Shown here: in pieces, positions 46,226-57,450 of the stretch | How positions within the stretch are numbered: position 1 is the stretch's first letter | How the letters are laid out: each line of letters opens with the position of its first letter | Origin: Ophioceras dolichostomum | Taxonomy: Eukaryota > Ascomycota > Sordariomycetes > Magnaporthales > Ophioceraceae | Direction: 5' to 3' | Assembly (NCBI GenBank): GCA_003049485.1 | Contig: PYST01000124.1 | Location: forward strand, 1-64,000 | DNA length: 64,000 nucleotides | Notes under the pieces: generated by a model | Told to the model about the DNA's origin: nothing | Database searches by the model: none | What the model saw: the letters and a program-made list of their open reading frames with translations, nothing else | Position numbers and translations under genes: made by a program

Positions 46226-46570
46226 TTACGATTCGGTGTCGTCATCGTAGCCCGTAAGCTTCTTCCTTGGGCCGGTGGGAACTGTGCAAAGAACAGCATC
46301 AGTACTTGTTCGGAGATAGAGCGATGGGAGAGGGGCGGAAACTGGCCAGCAGCCAGCCCGGATCGGCGGATCTGGAAACATACTGGGGTAGGTCATGGGG
46401 ATCGTAGGCGCGTCCGCGTCACCCAGGTATCTCCTGATCGGGGGCACAACGACGAGAGCAGCGGGGCCCGCGGCGCCGATTACCACGGACCAGAAGTACG
46501 CCGGCCGTTCCCGCATCGACCAGCGGAGGTACTTGAGGGGGGTGGACCAGAAGAGGGGACCCGCGCTCAT
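46226..46570 (-). CDS. nuo9.5: NADH:ubiquinone oxidoreductase (complex I) 9.5 kDa subunit
   Basis: Two exons, 46384-46570 and 46226-46281, give 80 residues. The N-terminal FWSTPLKYLRW, a single hydrophobic segment (about 27-45) with GAAGPAALVVVPPIR, and the tail MTYPIPTGPRKKLTGYDD closely match the fungal complex I 9.5 kDa subunit known from Neurospora. It is an accessory subunit in the inner mitochondrial membrane and needs no cleavable presequence. The intron (102 nt, donor GTATGT, acceptor GCACAG) has a length divisible by three and no in-frame stop, so an unspliced message would still encode a 114-residue protein; removing it restores the conserved YPIPTGPRK. It is divergent to WBP1, with 638 bases between start codons. 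Confidence 0.92.
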   Translation of the reverse strand: MSAGPLFWSTPLKYLRWSMRERPAYFWSVVIGAAGPAALVVVPPIRRYLGDADAPTIPMTYPSMFPDPPIRAGCWPVSAPLPSLYLRTSTDAVLCTVPTGPRKKLTGYDDDTES

Positions 46571-47208
46571 CGTGTCTAGATGTGGTGGTTCTGTCTCGCG
46601 GGCTATCGGGTCGGGTCTGGAAAGGGCGCGTTTGGTCAGGGATATTCGGAGAGGGCCTTTGAGGGATTGGGAAGCTCTGGCTTACTCAATTGATGAGGTT
46701 TGGCCTGCTATGTGTCTGGACAGGCTCAAGTACGTCCCGTCGTCGTGAGGGCTTGTGAAAGTGAGGTGGTATGCTGGAATGACTTCGTCTGTCAGTGTGG
46801 ACTCAATGCCGACATCCTCGGGGAGGTGGAGCTTCCTGTTCCTCCTTCCACACAGCTTGCCTGCCCACCACCACCTTCCGGAAAATCGTTCGGGATAACA
46901 CGCCTATTTGATTGGCCAAGGCGGGGCTGTCATGAACCCCTGCACCTATCCCGCTTAGGTCCTGCCGTACCTTTCTGCGAAACCCAACTAGTGAACTCTT
47001 GGCAAAAGGTTTACGTATCCAAAGCTCCAGAGCCTCTCTGCAGTGCGACTCGAAGCCCAAGCAGACGAGAAGGTGGTTGTTGTCGCCGCCACGCCGCCCT
47101 CTCTCCAATTTCTTTCTTGAGAGTGAAATTCAAACCCAATTGCCGACATAAGACGAGAGAGGAAGGGAACTGGTATCTCTTTTCTTTAGTTTTCAGCCGA
47201 CAGCCAGG
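46571..47208. promoter_or_regulatory. Divergent promoter region, complex I 9.5 kDa / WBP1
   Basis: The two genes are transcribed away from each other. ATTGG at 46911-46915 is an inverted CCAAT box about 340 bases from one start and about 295 from the other; CCAAT-binding HAP factors commonly act on fungal respiratory genes. That role here is inference. Confidence 0.4.
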
Positions 47209-48927
47209 ATGAAGGCCATCCTTTCCTTCATCGTCCTGCTGCTGGCATCGGTGGTGGCTGCTGCTAGTGCGAGCGGCAACAGGTTGCTGGCAGTTCTCGA
47301 GGACGTAAACGACAAATCCAAATACTCAACCTTTTTCAAGGACCTTCAGAGTATGTCATGTTGCTCATGTTGCTCCTCTTATTACCCTTGTCTTGCAGAA
47401 AAGACTGGAAGTATCATGCTAACCAACTAATTACTGTTTGCGCCACGCAGGCAGAGGATACTCGATCACTTACAGCATCCCCAAGAGCGAGACCTTGACA
47501 TTGTCCAAGCTGGGTGCGAGGACCTTTGATAATGTCATTCTCTTCCCGACTAAGGCCAAGGGTACGTGTGCAAACTCCCCGCCACCGGATCGACCCGGAG
47601 ATCTCCGAGTCTAGAACGCTTTGCGAAGACGTGCGTTGCTGATGATGATGAGCATTGCAACAACCTCTAGGCCTCGGCCCCAACCTGACGGCTCAGCTTC
47701 TCCTCCAATTCGTGCAGGATGGCGGCAACCTCCTCGTTACACTCTCCTCCGAGCACCTCGTCCCGAGCAGTCTTGTCTCGCTCCTCCACGAGGTCGACAT
47801 CCACCTGCCCAACGACCGCCAAGGACTCGTCGTTGACCATTTCAACTACGACGCCACGTCTTCTCCCGTGAAGCATGATGTCGTCCTCGCGCCGCCCCCG
47901 AAGCCCCTCCGCGCTGGAATCGAGGACTTCTTCGGTCCGGGCGCCAAGGACGCCTCCTCTGTGTTATTCGTCTCGCCCCGCGCCATCGGCCAGACCCCGG
48001 GCCTGTCCCCGCTTGTCCAACCCGTGGTCCGCGCGCCCCGGACGGCATATAGCTACAACCCCGAGGACCAGGCCAACGGCATTGGAAGCGAGCCCGACGC
48101 CCTGTTCGGCGCGGGAAGCCAGCTGAGCCTGGTGACCACCGTCCAGGGCCGCAACTCCGCCCGCATGGCCGTCCTCGGCTCGCACGAGATGCTGCTAGAC
48201 GAGTGGTTCAACGCCAAGGTCACCAAAGTCGGCACGAAGAACGCGGTGCCTACGTACAACCGCGAGTTCGCGCAGAAGCTCACCAGCTGGGTCTTCCAGG
48301 AGAAGGGCGTGCTCCGCGTCAACTGGGTCAAGCACCACCTGAGCGACGCCGCCCCGAACAGCAACGTCTCTAACCCGACTATTTATCGGGTTAAGACGGA
48401 TGTGGTAGGTCCTTTTTGCTGCATTTTGGCAGACGTTCCTTTCCTTGGCCTCCTTTTACAGAACCCTCTTTACTAACGAACTCACTCCAAAACAGACGTA
48501 CTCCATCTCCATCTCGGAGTACAACGGCGACTCCTGGCTGCCCTTCAAGGTCCCCGCCGACGACGAGCTGCAGCTCGAGTTCTCCATGCTGTCACCCTTC
48601 CACCGGCTCCCTCTCAAGCCCGCGGCGTCCCAGCCGTCCAAGGACGCGACCGTCTTCTCGGCCACGTTCACAACCCCGGACCAGCACGGCATCTTCAACT
48701 TCAGGGTCAACTACAAGCGGCCCTTCCTGACCAACATCGACACCAAGGACACCGTCTCGGTCCGCCACATGGCCCACGACGAGTGGCCCCGCTCGTTCGT
48801 CATCTCGGGCGCCTGGCCGTGGATCACGGGCATCGGCGCCACCGTCACAGGCTTCCTGGGCTTCTGCCTCATCTTCATGTTCAGCGCTCCAGTTGGCCGG
48901 GCCACTGTCACAAAGAAGACTCAATAA
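47209..48927 (+). CDS. WBP1: Oligosaccharyltransferase subunit WBP1 (OST48)
   Basis: Four exons, 47209-47350, 47451-47561, 47671-48404 and 48496-48927, give 472 residues. A signal peptide (about 1-21, ending in AAASA) starts the protein, followed by NRLLAVLEDVNDKSKYSTFF, the family's N-terminal strand. The luminal domain is interrupted by the introns and is typical of OST48/WBP1 (GARTFDNVILFPTKAKG, FVQDGGNLLVTLSSE). One transmembrane helix lies near 440-462, and the cytosolic tail ends KKTQ, a dilysine (KKxx) ER-retrieval signal. WBP1 with SWP1 and OST2 forms a subcomplex of the oligosaccharyltransferase that transfers glycans to Asn residues in the ER lumen. Splice junctions are set by continuous homology and standard donors (GTATGT, GTACGT, GTAGGT). 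Confidence 0.96.
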
Positions 48928-51025
48928 GAGAAAATCTCGTACGTGGGTCGCGCACATTCTGGAGGAGGGGATGGTGAAACCCCTGGCTTGATATGGTATT
49001 GCTGGAGGACCCCGACCAAGTATGAGATACAACACAGTCACACAGATAGAGGGGATGGTGTGAATCTGGACGGAGTCTGTCTCTCTCTGATATGGGTGGT
49101 GGAAGTGGTGATAAATCAATCACCTGAGCCAGGCACCTCGTCTTTTCTCTTTCTCCGTGTGTATTTGCTTTGGCCTTTTTTTGCAGGACAGGTCTCTTTC
49201 GTTCTTTTTGCCGTCAACTCTACTCGGGATGGATCGGGTAATTTGATATGGCTGTACTCTTGAGAATACCAAGGTCGGAGGCCCAAAAAGTATGCGAGGG
49301 AAGTAGAAAGGGAATAAAACGGCGTTTTCATTCATTGATCTTGAGGAACATCCCCGCAGTTCTATGGCATGAAGATGATGATATTGGCTACCTGCAAGCA
49401 ATCCGTCGCCTACCTACCACCCAAGCCAGTGGTGGACCTTCCAGATGGTGATGTCCAAGCTCTCATGTGCCAAGCGCCTTGTGACCAGATGGGAGGTAAA
49501 AGTCATGTGCTCTCTATGATATTACCTGGCCGAAGATTGCGGTGATGAGCAGGATCGAGCTCGACATACAAACTTGTTAGTTATGTGTACCTACTCTTGT
49601 CTCGGGGAAGATCGCAAAGAATGTAGGAGGGAAGAGAGGATGCAAGGAAGCGGGGATAGATGGGGAAAGGAAAGGAAGATTATCGCCCTCAGATTAGCTC
49701 TCTTATGTTCTCATTGACCATGGCAGCACACCACGGTCCCCTCCTCACCGCGTTGACCATTCGTCGGAGAGGTAGGGGCCGTGCCGGCCGCAGCCGGTCT
49801 GCAAATTTGGCTTTTTGGACCTTTGTAAAATTCATCATTGGGCATGAAGAGGTAGTGTATGTAGTTGCAACGATATCGGGGGTAAGTAGTTGCAATAAGC
49901 AAAGCAAAATGCAAGACATCATCCTCCTGTCGAAAACACCAGCCCGGCCCGGTTGGATCTCAGGCGATGCTCCGAAGGCTGTTGAGTGGAGGAGGGTCGA
50001 GGAGGGGACACGCCTGGCAGCGCGGTTGGCATCCGATTGAAAACTACATTTTTGAAAAATGTTTCATCGATGCTCAATTGGAATGGCCCGCCCATGTTGA
50101 GGTCGTCTTCCGTCTCCCGATCCTAGCTCAAGGAAGTGTCCTGTGTGACGAGGGCGCAGTGCTCCTCGCCGTAACAAAGCTTCCCAATATCGCAAAGGAA
50201 AAAAAATGGAAGGAAAAAAACAAGCCAGCAAGCACAAGCAGACCACGCCAAGCATCTCCAGGAATTTGCTTCTTTCGTCGTCATAGCCAAAGTGCCGTTG
50301 CCAGGGAATATATCCGACATCGACTCGCCGCCGCAGCCGTCGGAACTCTCACTTGAGAAGGAAGGTGAAGGGAAGGGTTATGTCAAGGAGGGACCAAAGA
50401 CGTTTGTTTTTCAATTGCTTGCTTTTCTGCTCAGATCTCTGTTCTTTGAACAGGCTCACATTGCACCCTTACATAAAACGAACAGTCAGGTGCTAGAGTG
50501 CGCAGGGTTGAACAAATCTCCCTTGCTGGATGGCTCTCATCACAGCAGAAGCAAGCTTGGGGAATTGAGAGTTGTTCGTGCTGGAAAGTGCAAGGAGAAC
50601 AGGACAGGTTGTAGACGGGAAAAATAGAATGAGAGAAGAAATCATGAGGCCTTAGCCAATCTCACTTACCTAGCAGTTTTCATGAAAAGACACATATTAT
50701 TGTGTGCTTTCCAAGGTTGTGTTGTGAGTTGTGTGTGATGGTTGTTGGTTGGAGCATTGGGATATCTCGAGCTCGGAGCGCGGTTGAAGTTGAGGAAGGC
50801 GCGTGTAAAGCTTGACCCATGTCAGTCATTTATCGATAAGCAACAGTGCAACGCACCGAGGTACTCAATCGGAGCGCACGGACGCCGAGCTGATCTTGAT
50901 GGTTGTTCGCTTGATACTCCGCTATACGATCATCAACAACGAGGTACTCACTATTCAGGAACAGCTATTCTTGCTCTTTGCTTGCCCCGACGCTCAGACA
51001 TATTCGTTCTTAACAAGCAGGCAAG
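48928..51025. other. 2.1-kb region between WBP1 and ISY1
   Basis: WBP1 3' UTR (T/C-rich to about 49260), unassigned sequence, then ISY1 promoter and leader. No supported gene. Frames such as 49660-50040 (+) and 49967-50356 (+) have no recognised features. Confidence 0.5.
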
Positions 51026-52017
51026 ATGGTAAGTGCATCCTTCATCTCAGAAACTTTTCAAAAGATGGTCCTTACCGCCTAAAGGCCTTAGTACCCCTCC
51101 TCCTAAGCCGATATATCCAGACACCCAGACAACTGACTACCCATGTTCTCCAGGCGCGCAACTCTGAGAAAGCGCAGTCGATGCTCTTCCGCTTCCGCGA
51201 GGCGCAAGCGGCGGACATGGGCATCATCGATGCGGGCAGGGCGCGTCGGCCAAAAGTGATCACGAGCCAGGACTCGATCCCGAACTGCGAGCGGTGGCGC
51301 GGGCAGGTCCTTAAGGAGATCTCCCGCAAGGTCTCGCGCATCCAGGACCCGTCCCTCAGCGACTTCGAGATCCGCGACCTCAATGACCAGATCAACAAGC
51401 TCATGCGCGAGAAGCACATGTGGGAGGTCCAGATCCGGAACCTCGGCGGGCCGAACTACACGAGGAGCGGGGGCGGGAGGATGTACGATGAGACGGGGAG
51501 GGAGATATCTGGTGGAGGGAAGGGATACAGGTGAGAGCTTTATTTACCATATTATAACACTGTTCTTCTTCGGGGACCTTCTTTGTTTCCCCCATACGAA
51601 GCCAAGACAAGATACCAACGCTCGACTAACACTAACACTGAAAACCAACGCAGATACTTCGGCCGAGCCAAAGACCTCCCCGGGGTGAAAGAGCTCTTTG
51701 AAGCCGCCCGGGCGAAAAAGGCGTCAGCGGACGAGAAGCCGCTCGAGGCACGCGACGACCTCCGGCGGCAGGTCGACGCGGCATACTACGGCTACGCCCC
51801 GGACGAGGAGGACGATGAGCTGCTGCGGTACGAGGCGGAGAAGGAGCGTGAGGCCTTCGAGGGGCTGGCGGCCAGCGGGAAGCACGAGCTGCCGCCGGGG
51901 TGGGAGCCGTTGCCTGGCGACGCGGGTGACGGTAAGAGGTGGGAGCTGCCGACGGTTGAGGAGGCGCAGGCGGAGTTGATACAGAGGAGGAAACAGAAGA
52001 TATTAGACTCCTTTTAG
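51026..52017 (+). CDS. ISY1: Pre-mRNA-splicing factor ISY1
   Basis: Three coding exons, 51026-51028, 51154-51530 and 51654-52017, give 247 residues. The first holds only the start codon: ATG is followed directly by GTAAGT, and splicing gives MARNSEKAQSMLFRF, the universal ISY1 N-terminus that contacts the spliceosome active site. The conserved helical region EIRDLNDQINKLMREKHMWE follows (about 80-105), then GRAKDLPGVKELFE and a charged tail ending RKQKILDSF. ISY1 belongs to the Prp19-associated (NTC) complex and aids the first catalytic step. A longer frame from 50812 reads through the first intron without a stop, but I reject it because it would replace the invariant N-terminus. It is convergent with the metallophosphatase gene. 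Confidence 0.95.
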
Positions 52018-52497
52018 TTTTTCTACTCTGCACTACTTTTATGGCTTTGCTTGGGTTTTATGGAGGCTTTGGTCATGGCGCAACAGGCAGCAAAGGGGCG
52101 GCGTTTCGGCTGGCTACAAGGTGCTGCGTGTATCCCGAGATATGCTGCCCGTACGTCTACATCTGCTGAGTATCTTCTAGGCAGCTTCGGAATATACGAT
52201 CAAGACTGATGATCCGCAGGTGCTAGCAATCGTGATGTGATATATCAACACGTTATGTTATTCTACTTAAATCGTATATACTAAGGGAAGATCCTATGTT
52301 CGATCCACGCACACCACCAACACAAGGTATCCAGATCCAGAATATTCTATACCAATGAACAAGAAGCAAGAAAATAGGAGACCAAAACGCCGTCCCGTCC
52401 CAGCGAGCAGGAAACTTGCTAGTCCACCAACCCGAAGATAAATTGCATATAGAATCGACGTTACCAGTCACCCTTGATATTCTCACAAATCAGAAAA
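52018..52497. other. Convergent 3' intergenic region
   Basis: It lies between ISY1 (+) and the metallophosphatase (-). A/T-rich with no coding frame, and fits two 3' UTRs. Confidence 0.6.
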
Positions 52498-54648
52498 TCA
52501 GCACTCTCCCTTCCAGTTCTCCTTAACCCACTCGGCCACCATCTCCGTGAACGTCCCCTCGCGATACACAGCGACGTCCTTCTCCGTGTACTCGCCTCCC
52601 GCAAACCTGAGCGCGAGCAGCACCCACGGCTGGATGAAGCTGATGAACACGACGTCGACCTTCTCGGGCTCGGGAGGCGCATCCTCCAAAGTTGCTGTCG
52701 TCCCGTTGCTGCCGCCACCACCTGACGAAGAAGGGAAGCCGATCTGTGCCTGAACGCAGTTGGGCACGCGGTAGAACGACAGCGGCGAGTGCTCCGCGTC
52801 GTCGCCGTCGGCGGAGATGTCGTCTTTGGTCGTGTACCCGTCCACGAGGCCGGGCGGTGGTTTGGTCTTTTCGCCGCCGCCGCCGCCGCTGCCGAGCAGC
52901 GCGGCCATGGGCTTTTGCCCCTGTCCAGCATCGTCTTGACCGGGAACCAGCTTACTACTCCTCCCTCCTGAGGGCTGCGGCTTGACAATAACGTCCTCCG
53001 CAGGGCCAAACCACTGCTCCGGCGGCGCAAGGAACCTGACGTCAAAGTCCCGCCTGGTCCCCGCCTCGCTAGCATCAAAAATGGGTCCGCCGCTGTTCAG
53101 CAGCGCGAGCACCTTCCTCGCCACGCCGTACGGCACGTCGGCGACGAAGTCGAGCCCGCTGGTGAAGGGGCTGACGATGTACGTCGCGTCGCGAGTGAAG
53201 GCGCCCTCGAAGATGTCGAAGCGGATGCCGCCCGTGTTGAGGATCGCGAGGCGCGGGGTTTCCCTCCGGTGGTCCTTCCTGGTCACGACGGAGGGGAGCA
53301 CCTCGGTCTCGAGCCACGTGTAGATGCTGTCGTTGCTCGGGTAGGGCACGCGGCCCATCCACAGGTCGCGCGGCGCGCAGCCGTAGTGCTCGTCGAGGGC
53401 GAGCTCCGTGCGGGCCGTCGCGATGGCGGCGCTGACTTTCTTGCCGCGCTCTGTGAGGAACGACTTGTTGTTCTTATTGTTCTTATTGTTCCCCTTGCTC
53501 TTTGCCTTCTTGTTATGATTATCATCGTCGTCGTCGTGGTCGTTGTTGTTGTTATCATTAGCCGGCAAGCCGGCATGGTGCCGCAGGCCCAGCACGTTGT
53601 TGTCGATGTACCGCCGCTGGAACGTGACGGGCACCTGCGTCTTCTCCGAGTCCTTGTAGAGCCCGTCGACGCTCATCCAGCCGATGGTCTCGAAGTACCT
53701 CCCGCTCGCCAGCGCGAAGGCCCGGGCGTCGTACTTCACCGCATCGCGCACGTGCGCGTGCCCGCCGAAGAAGGCGATGGGCGCGAACCAGTTCTGCTTG
53801 CGGATCGCGGTGAAGATCTCGCGGAACTCCTGCATGCGCACGCCGACGTGGCCGATCACCACGAAGATGTCGGGCCTCTCCCTGATCGCCTCCTGGAACC
53901 AGGCCTCCTTGATGGTCTCCTCGACGGGCCGCACGGCCGAGTTGTTGGCGTTGCCGGTGAAGTCGAACAGGAAGCCGAAGGCGAGTACGTCGATCTTTTG
54001 GTTCTTGGTCTTGAACCGCCGGAATCGCCGGTGCGCCATGGGGATGCGCTCGCCCGTGGCCGGGTCGATGTAGTCCACGTTCGAGGCGATGTACTGTTTC
54101 TTGAAGTTGGGCACCGTGACATTGTGCTCGCGGTCCGTCGTGTCGGCCTGGTATAGTTCGTGGTTGCCCGTGCAGATCAGGTCGATGTCCTGCTCGCGGA
54201 AGATGTCGTACGTGTACTTCCCCTTCGGACTCGAGGCATCGTACAGCCCGTTGCCCTCGACCCGATCGCCCGTGTCGATAAGCAGGAGGTCGCGGCCTTC
54301 CTTGTCTGCTCGTTTCCGGAGGTGCTCGGCGAAGGAGATATAGTCGCCCCAGTCTGCTGAGTACTGCGATCTATCACGAGAAAAGAAGAGGTAGTCCTAT
54401 TAGCTGCTTCCTGAGACCCTGGAAGGTCCTGCACAGTTCTTAAGGGACGATGCACCATAGCCCAATACTTACTCTTGAAGATGTCCACCGTGCCAGCCGT
54501 GTGTATCAGTTGTATGTAGGAAGTTGAGTTGGCCCCATTGTAGCTCCCGCATCGGCGCCGCCACCGGCTCGGCAGCTCCAGGCTGCGACGCCCGCGCGAA
54601 TGAGGCCAAGGCCGTGCATCCGAGAGCGACGGTGGCTCGGAAAGCCAT
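52498..54648 (-). CDS. Secreted or vacuolar metallophosphatase / 5'-nucleotidase-like protein (YHR202W-like)
   Basis: Two exons, 54473-54648 and 52498-54370, give 682 residues. A signal peptide (1-20) is followed by the metal-binding blocks of calcineurin-like phosphoesterases in order: HTTDTHGW (about 45), LLIDTGD, CTGNHELY, VVIGHVGVR and FFGGHAHVRD. A 5'-nucleotidase C-terminal domain follows, with AILNTGGIRFDIFEG. The intron junction (HLQE|SQYSADWGDY) uses acceptor GATAG, the only one that keeps the conserved block in frame. An Asn/Asp/Lys-only insert lies between the two domains (53495-53590). A Gly/Ser-rich disordered stretch precedes the C-terminal hydrophobic segment FISFIQPWVLLALRFAGG. 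Yeast YHR202W is vacuolar; the substrate is unknown. An in-frame ATG at 54693 is possible but hides the signal peptide. Confidence 0.9.
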
Positions 54649-55124
54649 GGTGGTGAATATGGTTGCGGTATTATACGAATAGGTATTCGTCAACGCCTAT
54701 CTCTGGGGGGATGGCGGAAAGTCTCCAGGACGGAGTATGAAGGGTCCTGAGAATGCTCATGAGGCAGCTAGCCGATAGGCACCCTGATGGTTGCTACAGA
54801 AGCCCCGCCAAGCCAAGCCTCATGACGCACGGGTGGATCTCCCGGTGGTAGCGCTCTTGGCATATTCGCTTGTGGTGCTGACGACCTGAAGTCACACTCC
54901 TCCCGATTCTCCCAGAGCCCTCTACTTCAAAGGAGCTTCGATGCCACAAGCTGAGAGAACCTAATATTTTTCTTTTACGAATAGAGTGTAAACTAACTGG
55001 TTACTTTAATTCTTCCTCGTTTCGAGAGACACGAGCCGTCTTTTTACATGTGAAAATTATCTTGGCACCACCACTACCCTGTAGTCATCATCAGACTCTT
55101 TCTTCCAGCCCTATCTATACCTGG
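54649..55124. other. Short intergenic region
   Basis: Promoter of the metallophosphatase and 3' end of the FAD oxidase. No gene is seen. Confidence 0.6.
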
Positions 55125-57450
55125 TTAAACTCGACAAAGCTTATTGTCCACCTCCCTCCAACCCTCATTGCCCACGCAAGGATGGCACCACAGCACATCA
55201 TCCGGGTCGATGGCCTTCTTGATGGCCTTGAGCCGCGGGTAGTTCGTTCCCCAGAACACCTTCTGATATTCGGGCTCGTAAGGGTTTGCCTGCAGTCCAT
55301 CGAAGAAGGAGGAGTCGTTAGTTCGCACATCCCCCTCAGTCGTCGTGCTGTGGTGTATAAGAGAGGAAGGAAGGAAAAGCGAGCTGCCAACGTGGGGAAG
55401 GGAAAGGACCGCCAACATACCTCATTCATATAGGCCCCCAGGTCCTTCGCGACCTTCAGGAGTGCCTTGGTCTGACGGGCCAGCTTCGCTATCGTATCAG
55501 CCTTGGCCGTTGCGTTCAGGGGCGGGAACGACTCCGAGGTGACTACAACGAGTGTTAAGTTAGCATCCGGCTGGACTGCTGCATACGGCAGGTAGGTGAG
55601 AGTACTGCTGCTTCGGATCGACGCTTTTTCAAGCACTTACGAAGATGGACATACGCCCCATTCCTCCAGCCAGGGCTCACCGCGTTCCCCCCGCCCCTCG
55701 GCTTCGCATTCCACACCCCCTTCCCGCTGACCAGGTGTGCCATCGCGAACCCGGCCTCGCCAAACGACGCGAGCGCCTCCCTCGTGGCCGTCTCGTTGCC
55801 CGCCAGCGACGGCCCGTCGATCAGCCTGCTGGCGAGCAGGCTGTTCCCTCCCGTCGGGTTCGTGTCGTTGTGCGCCCTGAACCACGCCCGGAAGCTGGGG
55901 TACAGCGCTGTGTCCACCGTGGTGTAGTAGCCCGGCCACGTGGCCGCGATGCGCTCGCCGATGGGCCGCCACAGCTCCTGGACCTTGGCCGTCGCCACGG
56001 CGGCGTCGTCCCCTTCATCCAGGAGGAGGGCGAGCGTGGCCCCGAAGCCCGCTATCACTTGGCCCTGGGTCGGGCCCGGGATCGGGTTGGTGATGCCGCC
56101 TAGGATGTAGCTGTAGCCGACCAGGCCGGCGTCGCCAAGGCTGGGCAGCTTCGACCAGAAGGCGGCCGAGACGTCGAACAGGTATGCCGCCGGGGGCTGG
56201 TCTGCGAGCGTGAACGAGGCGATCTCCAGCGCGACGATACGGGGAGTCGGGTAGGTTTTCATAGTCACGGAGACGAGGACTCCGAAGGTCGATCCTCCAC
56301 CCTGTGGAAGCAAGACGCCGTTAGCCGAATTTACTCTTTTTTTTTTTTTTTTTTACTCATCAAAGCGACTGAGCAGCATCGCAGCTTTAAGACTCACCCC
56401 TCGCATAGCCCAGAAAAGGTCCTTGTTCTGGCACTCATTAGCCACCAACAGCTCCCCCGTCGGGCTCACGATCGTCATCTCCAGCACCTGGTCCGCCGCC
56501 AGCCCATACTTGGCGCTGAGCAGCGAGTGGCCAGCGCCGGTAAGGTAGCCCCCCAGGCCGACGGTGGCGCCGCCTCCACCGACGACGGTGCGGTTGAGCG
56601 CGTTAGTGAAGTCGTAAGCCTCCACCATCTGCGTGCCCGCCAGGGCAGTGACGGCGTGCTCGAACTTCACGGCCTTGCTGCTGCAGCCCTGGGGCGTGAA
56701 GGTTGGGTGGTACGCCAGGCCCTTGAAGTGGTGCGTCCAGATCGAGAGCGAGTTGGGCGCCACCGACCGGCCTATGAAGTCGTGGCCGGTCCCCTTGACG
56801 ACCAGTCTGACGTCGTTCTTGCGAGCTGTTTTGCGGCGAATTTACCAGTTAGGATTCGGTCAACTCTCTAGGGAATGCAACTTGGTAACTACCTAGGTAG
56901 GTAGGTACTGACCAAACTTCACCCCGAGCTGGATGTGCTCCGCCTTCGTGGCGTTCACGACGAAGATAGGATATCCCTGACCGCTGCATGGATCACCGTC
57001 GTAAGGAAGACAGGAGTCGTTGTTGAAGACGTTGGACATGCTGGAAATAGGGTCGGCGACGTGTAAGTCGTGTGTAGTCCACCCGGAGATGACCGCGGGG
57101 CAGGCTGCTGGGTCGTAGGTTGCCTGTCCCGGATGGCAGACAGCTCCTGGAGGAGCCGGCCGGAGGAGTCGTCCTCCCGTGGAGGCATTGAGCTGCTGCC
57201 AAGCCTGGGCAGATGGCCACGAGGGTGAGTCTGGCGTTGCCTTGCACTGGGGCTTCGTGGTCCGGGGTTGCTGCTGCTGCTGCTGCTGCTGAGGTACGCG
57301 CTTCTGGAACACACTGTCTAAGCTGTTCCTCCTCTCGGGGAGGGAGTCGAGCCTGGAAGCTGGTATTGCTGTGGTAGATACTGCAGAGGCTAGAGGCAAG
57401 GATGAGAGGCAGAAGCAGCAGAGGAAGAGGAGAGAAAGAATGAGGGGCAT
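55125..57450 (-). CDS. Secreted FAD-linked oxidase, berberine bridge enzyme type (VAO/BBE family)
   Basis: Five exons, 56913-57450, 56398-56825, 55641-56301, 55421-55542 and 55125-55289, give 637 residues. A signal peptide (about 1-22) is followed by an eight-Gln run coded by one CAA and seven CAG (57268-57291). The PCMH-type FAD domain contains GTGHD with His194, the expected site of 8-alpha-histidyl flavin linkage, and MRGGGGSTFGV formed across the exon 2/3 junction. Where bicovalent relatives have a cysteine, the sequence TVGLGGYLTG has none, so only a single covalent bond is expected. The C-terminal BBE segment reads YQKVFWGTNYPRLKAIKKAIDP. Such enzymes oxidise sugars or secondary metabolites with O2. 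No biosynthetic cluster is adjacent, so substrate is open. The donor after exon 1 is GTCAGT. An ATG at 57519 is also in frame; I chose the one that starts the signal peptide. Confidence 0.9.
56337..56354. repeat. Run of 18 T in an intron of the FAD oxidase gene
   Basis: The homopolymer lies in intron 56302-56397; on the transcript it is a poly-A run. Confidence 0.85.
56890..56899. repeat. Palindrome TACCTAGGTA in an intron of the FAD oxidase gene
   Basis: Exact copy within intron 56826-56912, followed by further GGTA units. Confidence 0.8.
57268..57291 (-). repeat. CAG trinucleotide repeat coding for Gln
   Basis: Seven CAG and one CAA codon in the N-terminal linker of the FAD oxidase, just after its signal peptide region. 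Confidence 0.85.

Noticed and set aside
50812..51534. N-terminally extended ISY1 frame
   Set aside because: It reads through an intron with consensus sites and lacks the invariant MARNSEKAQ start produced by splicing.
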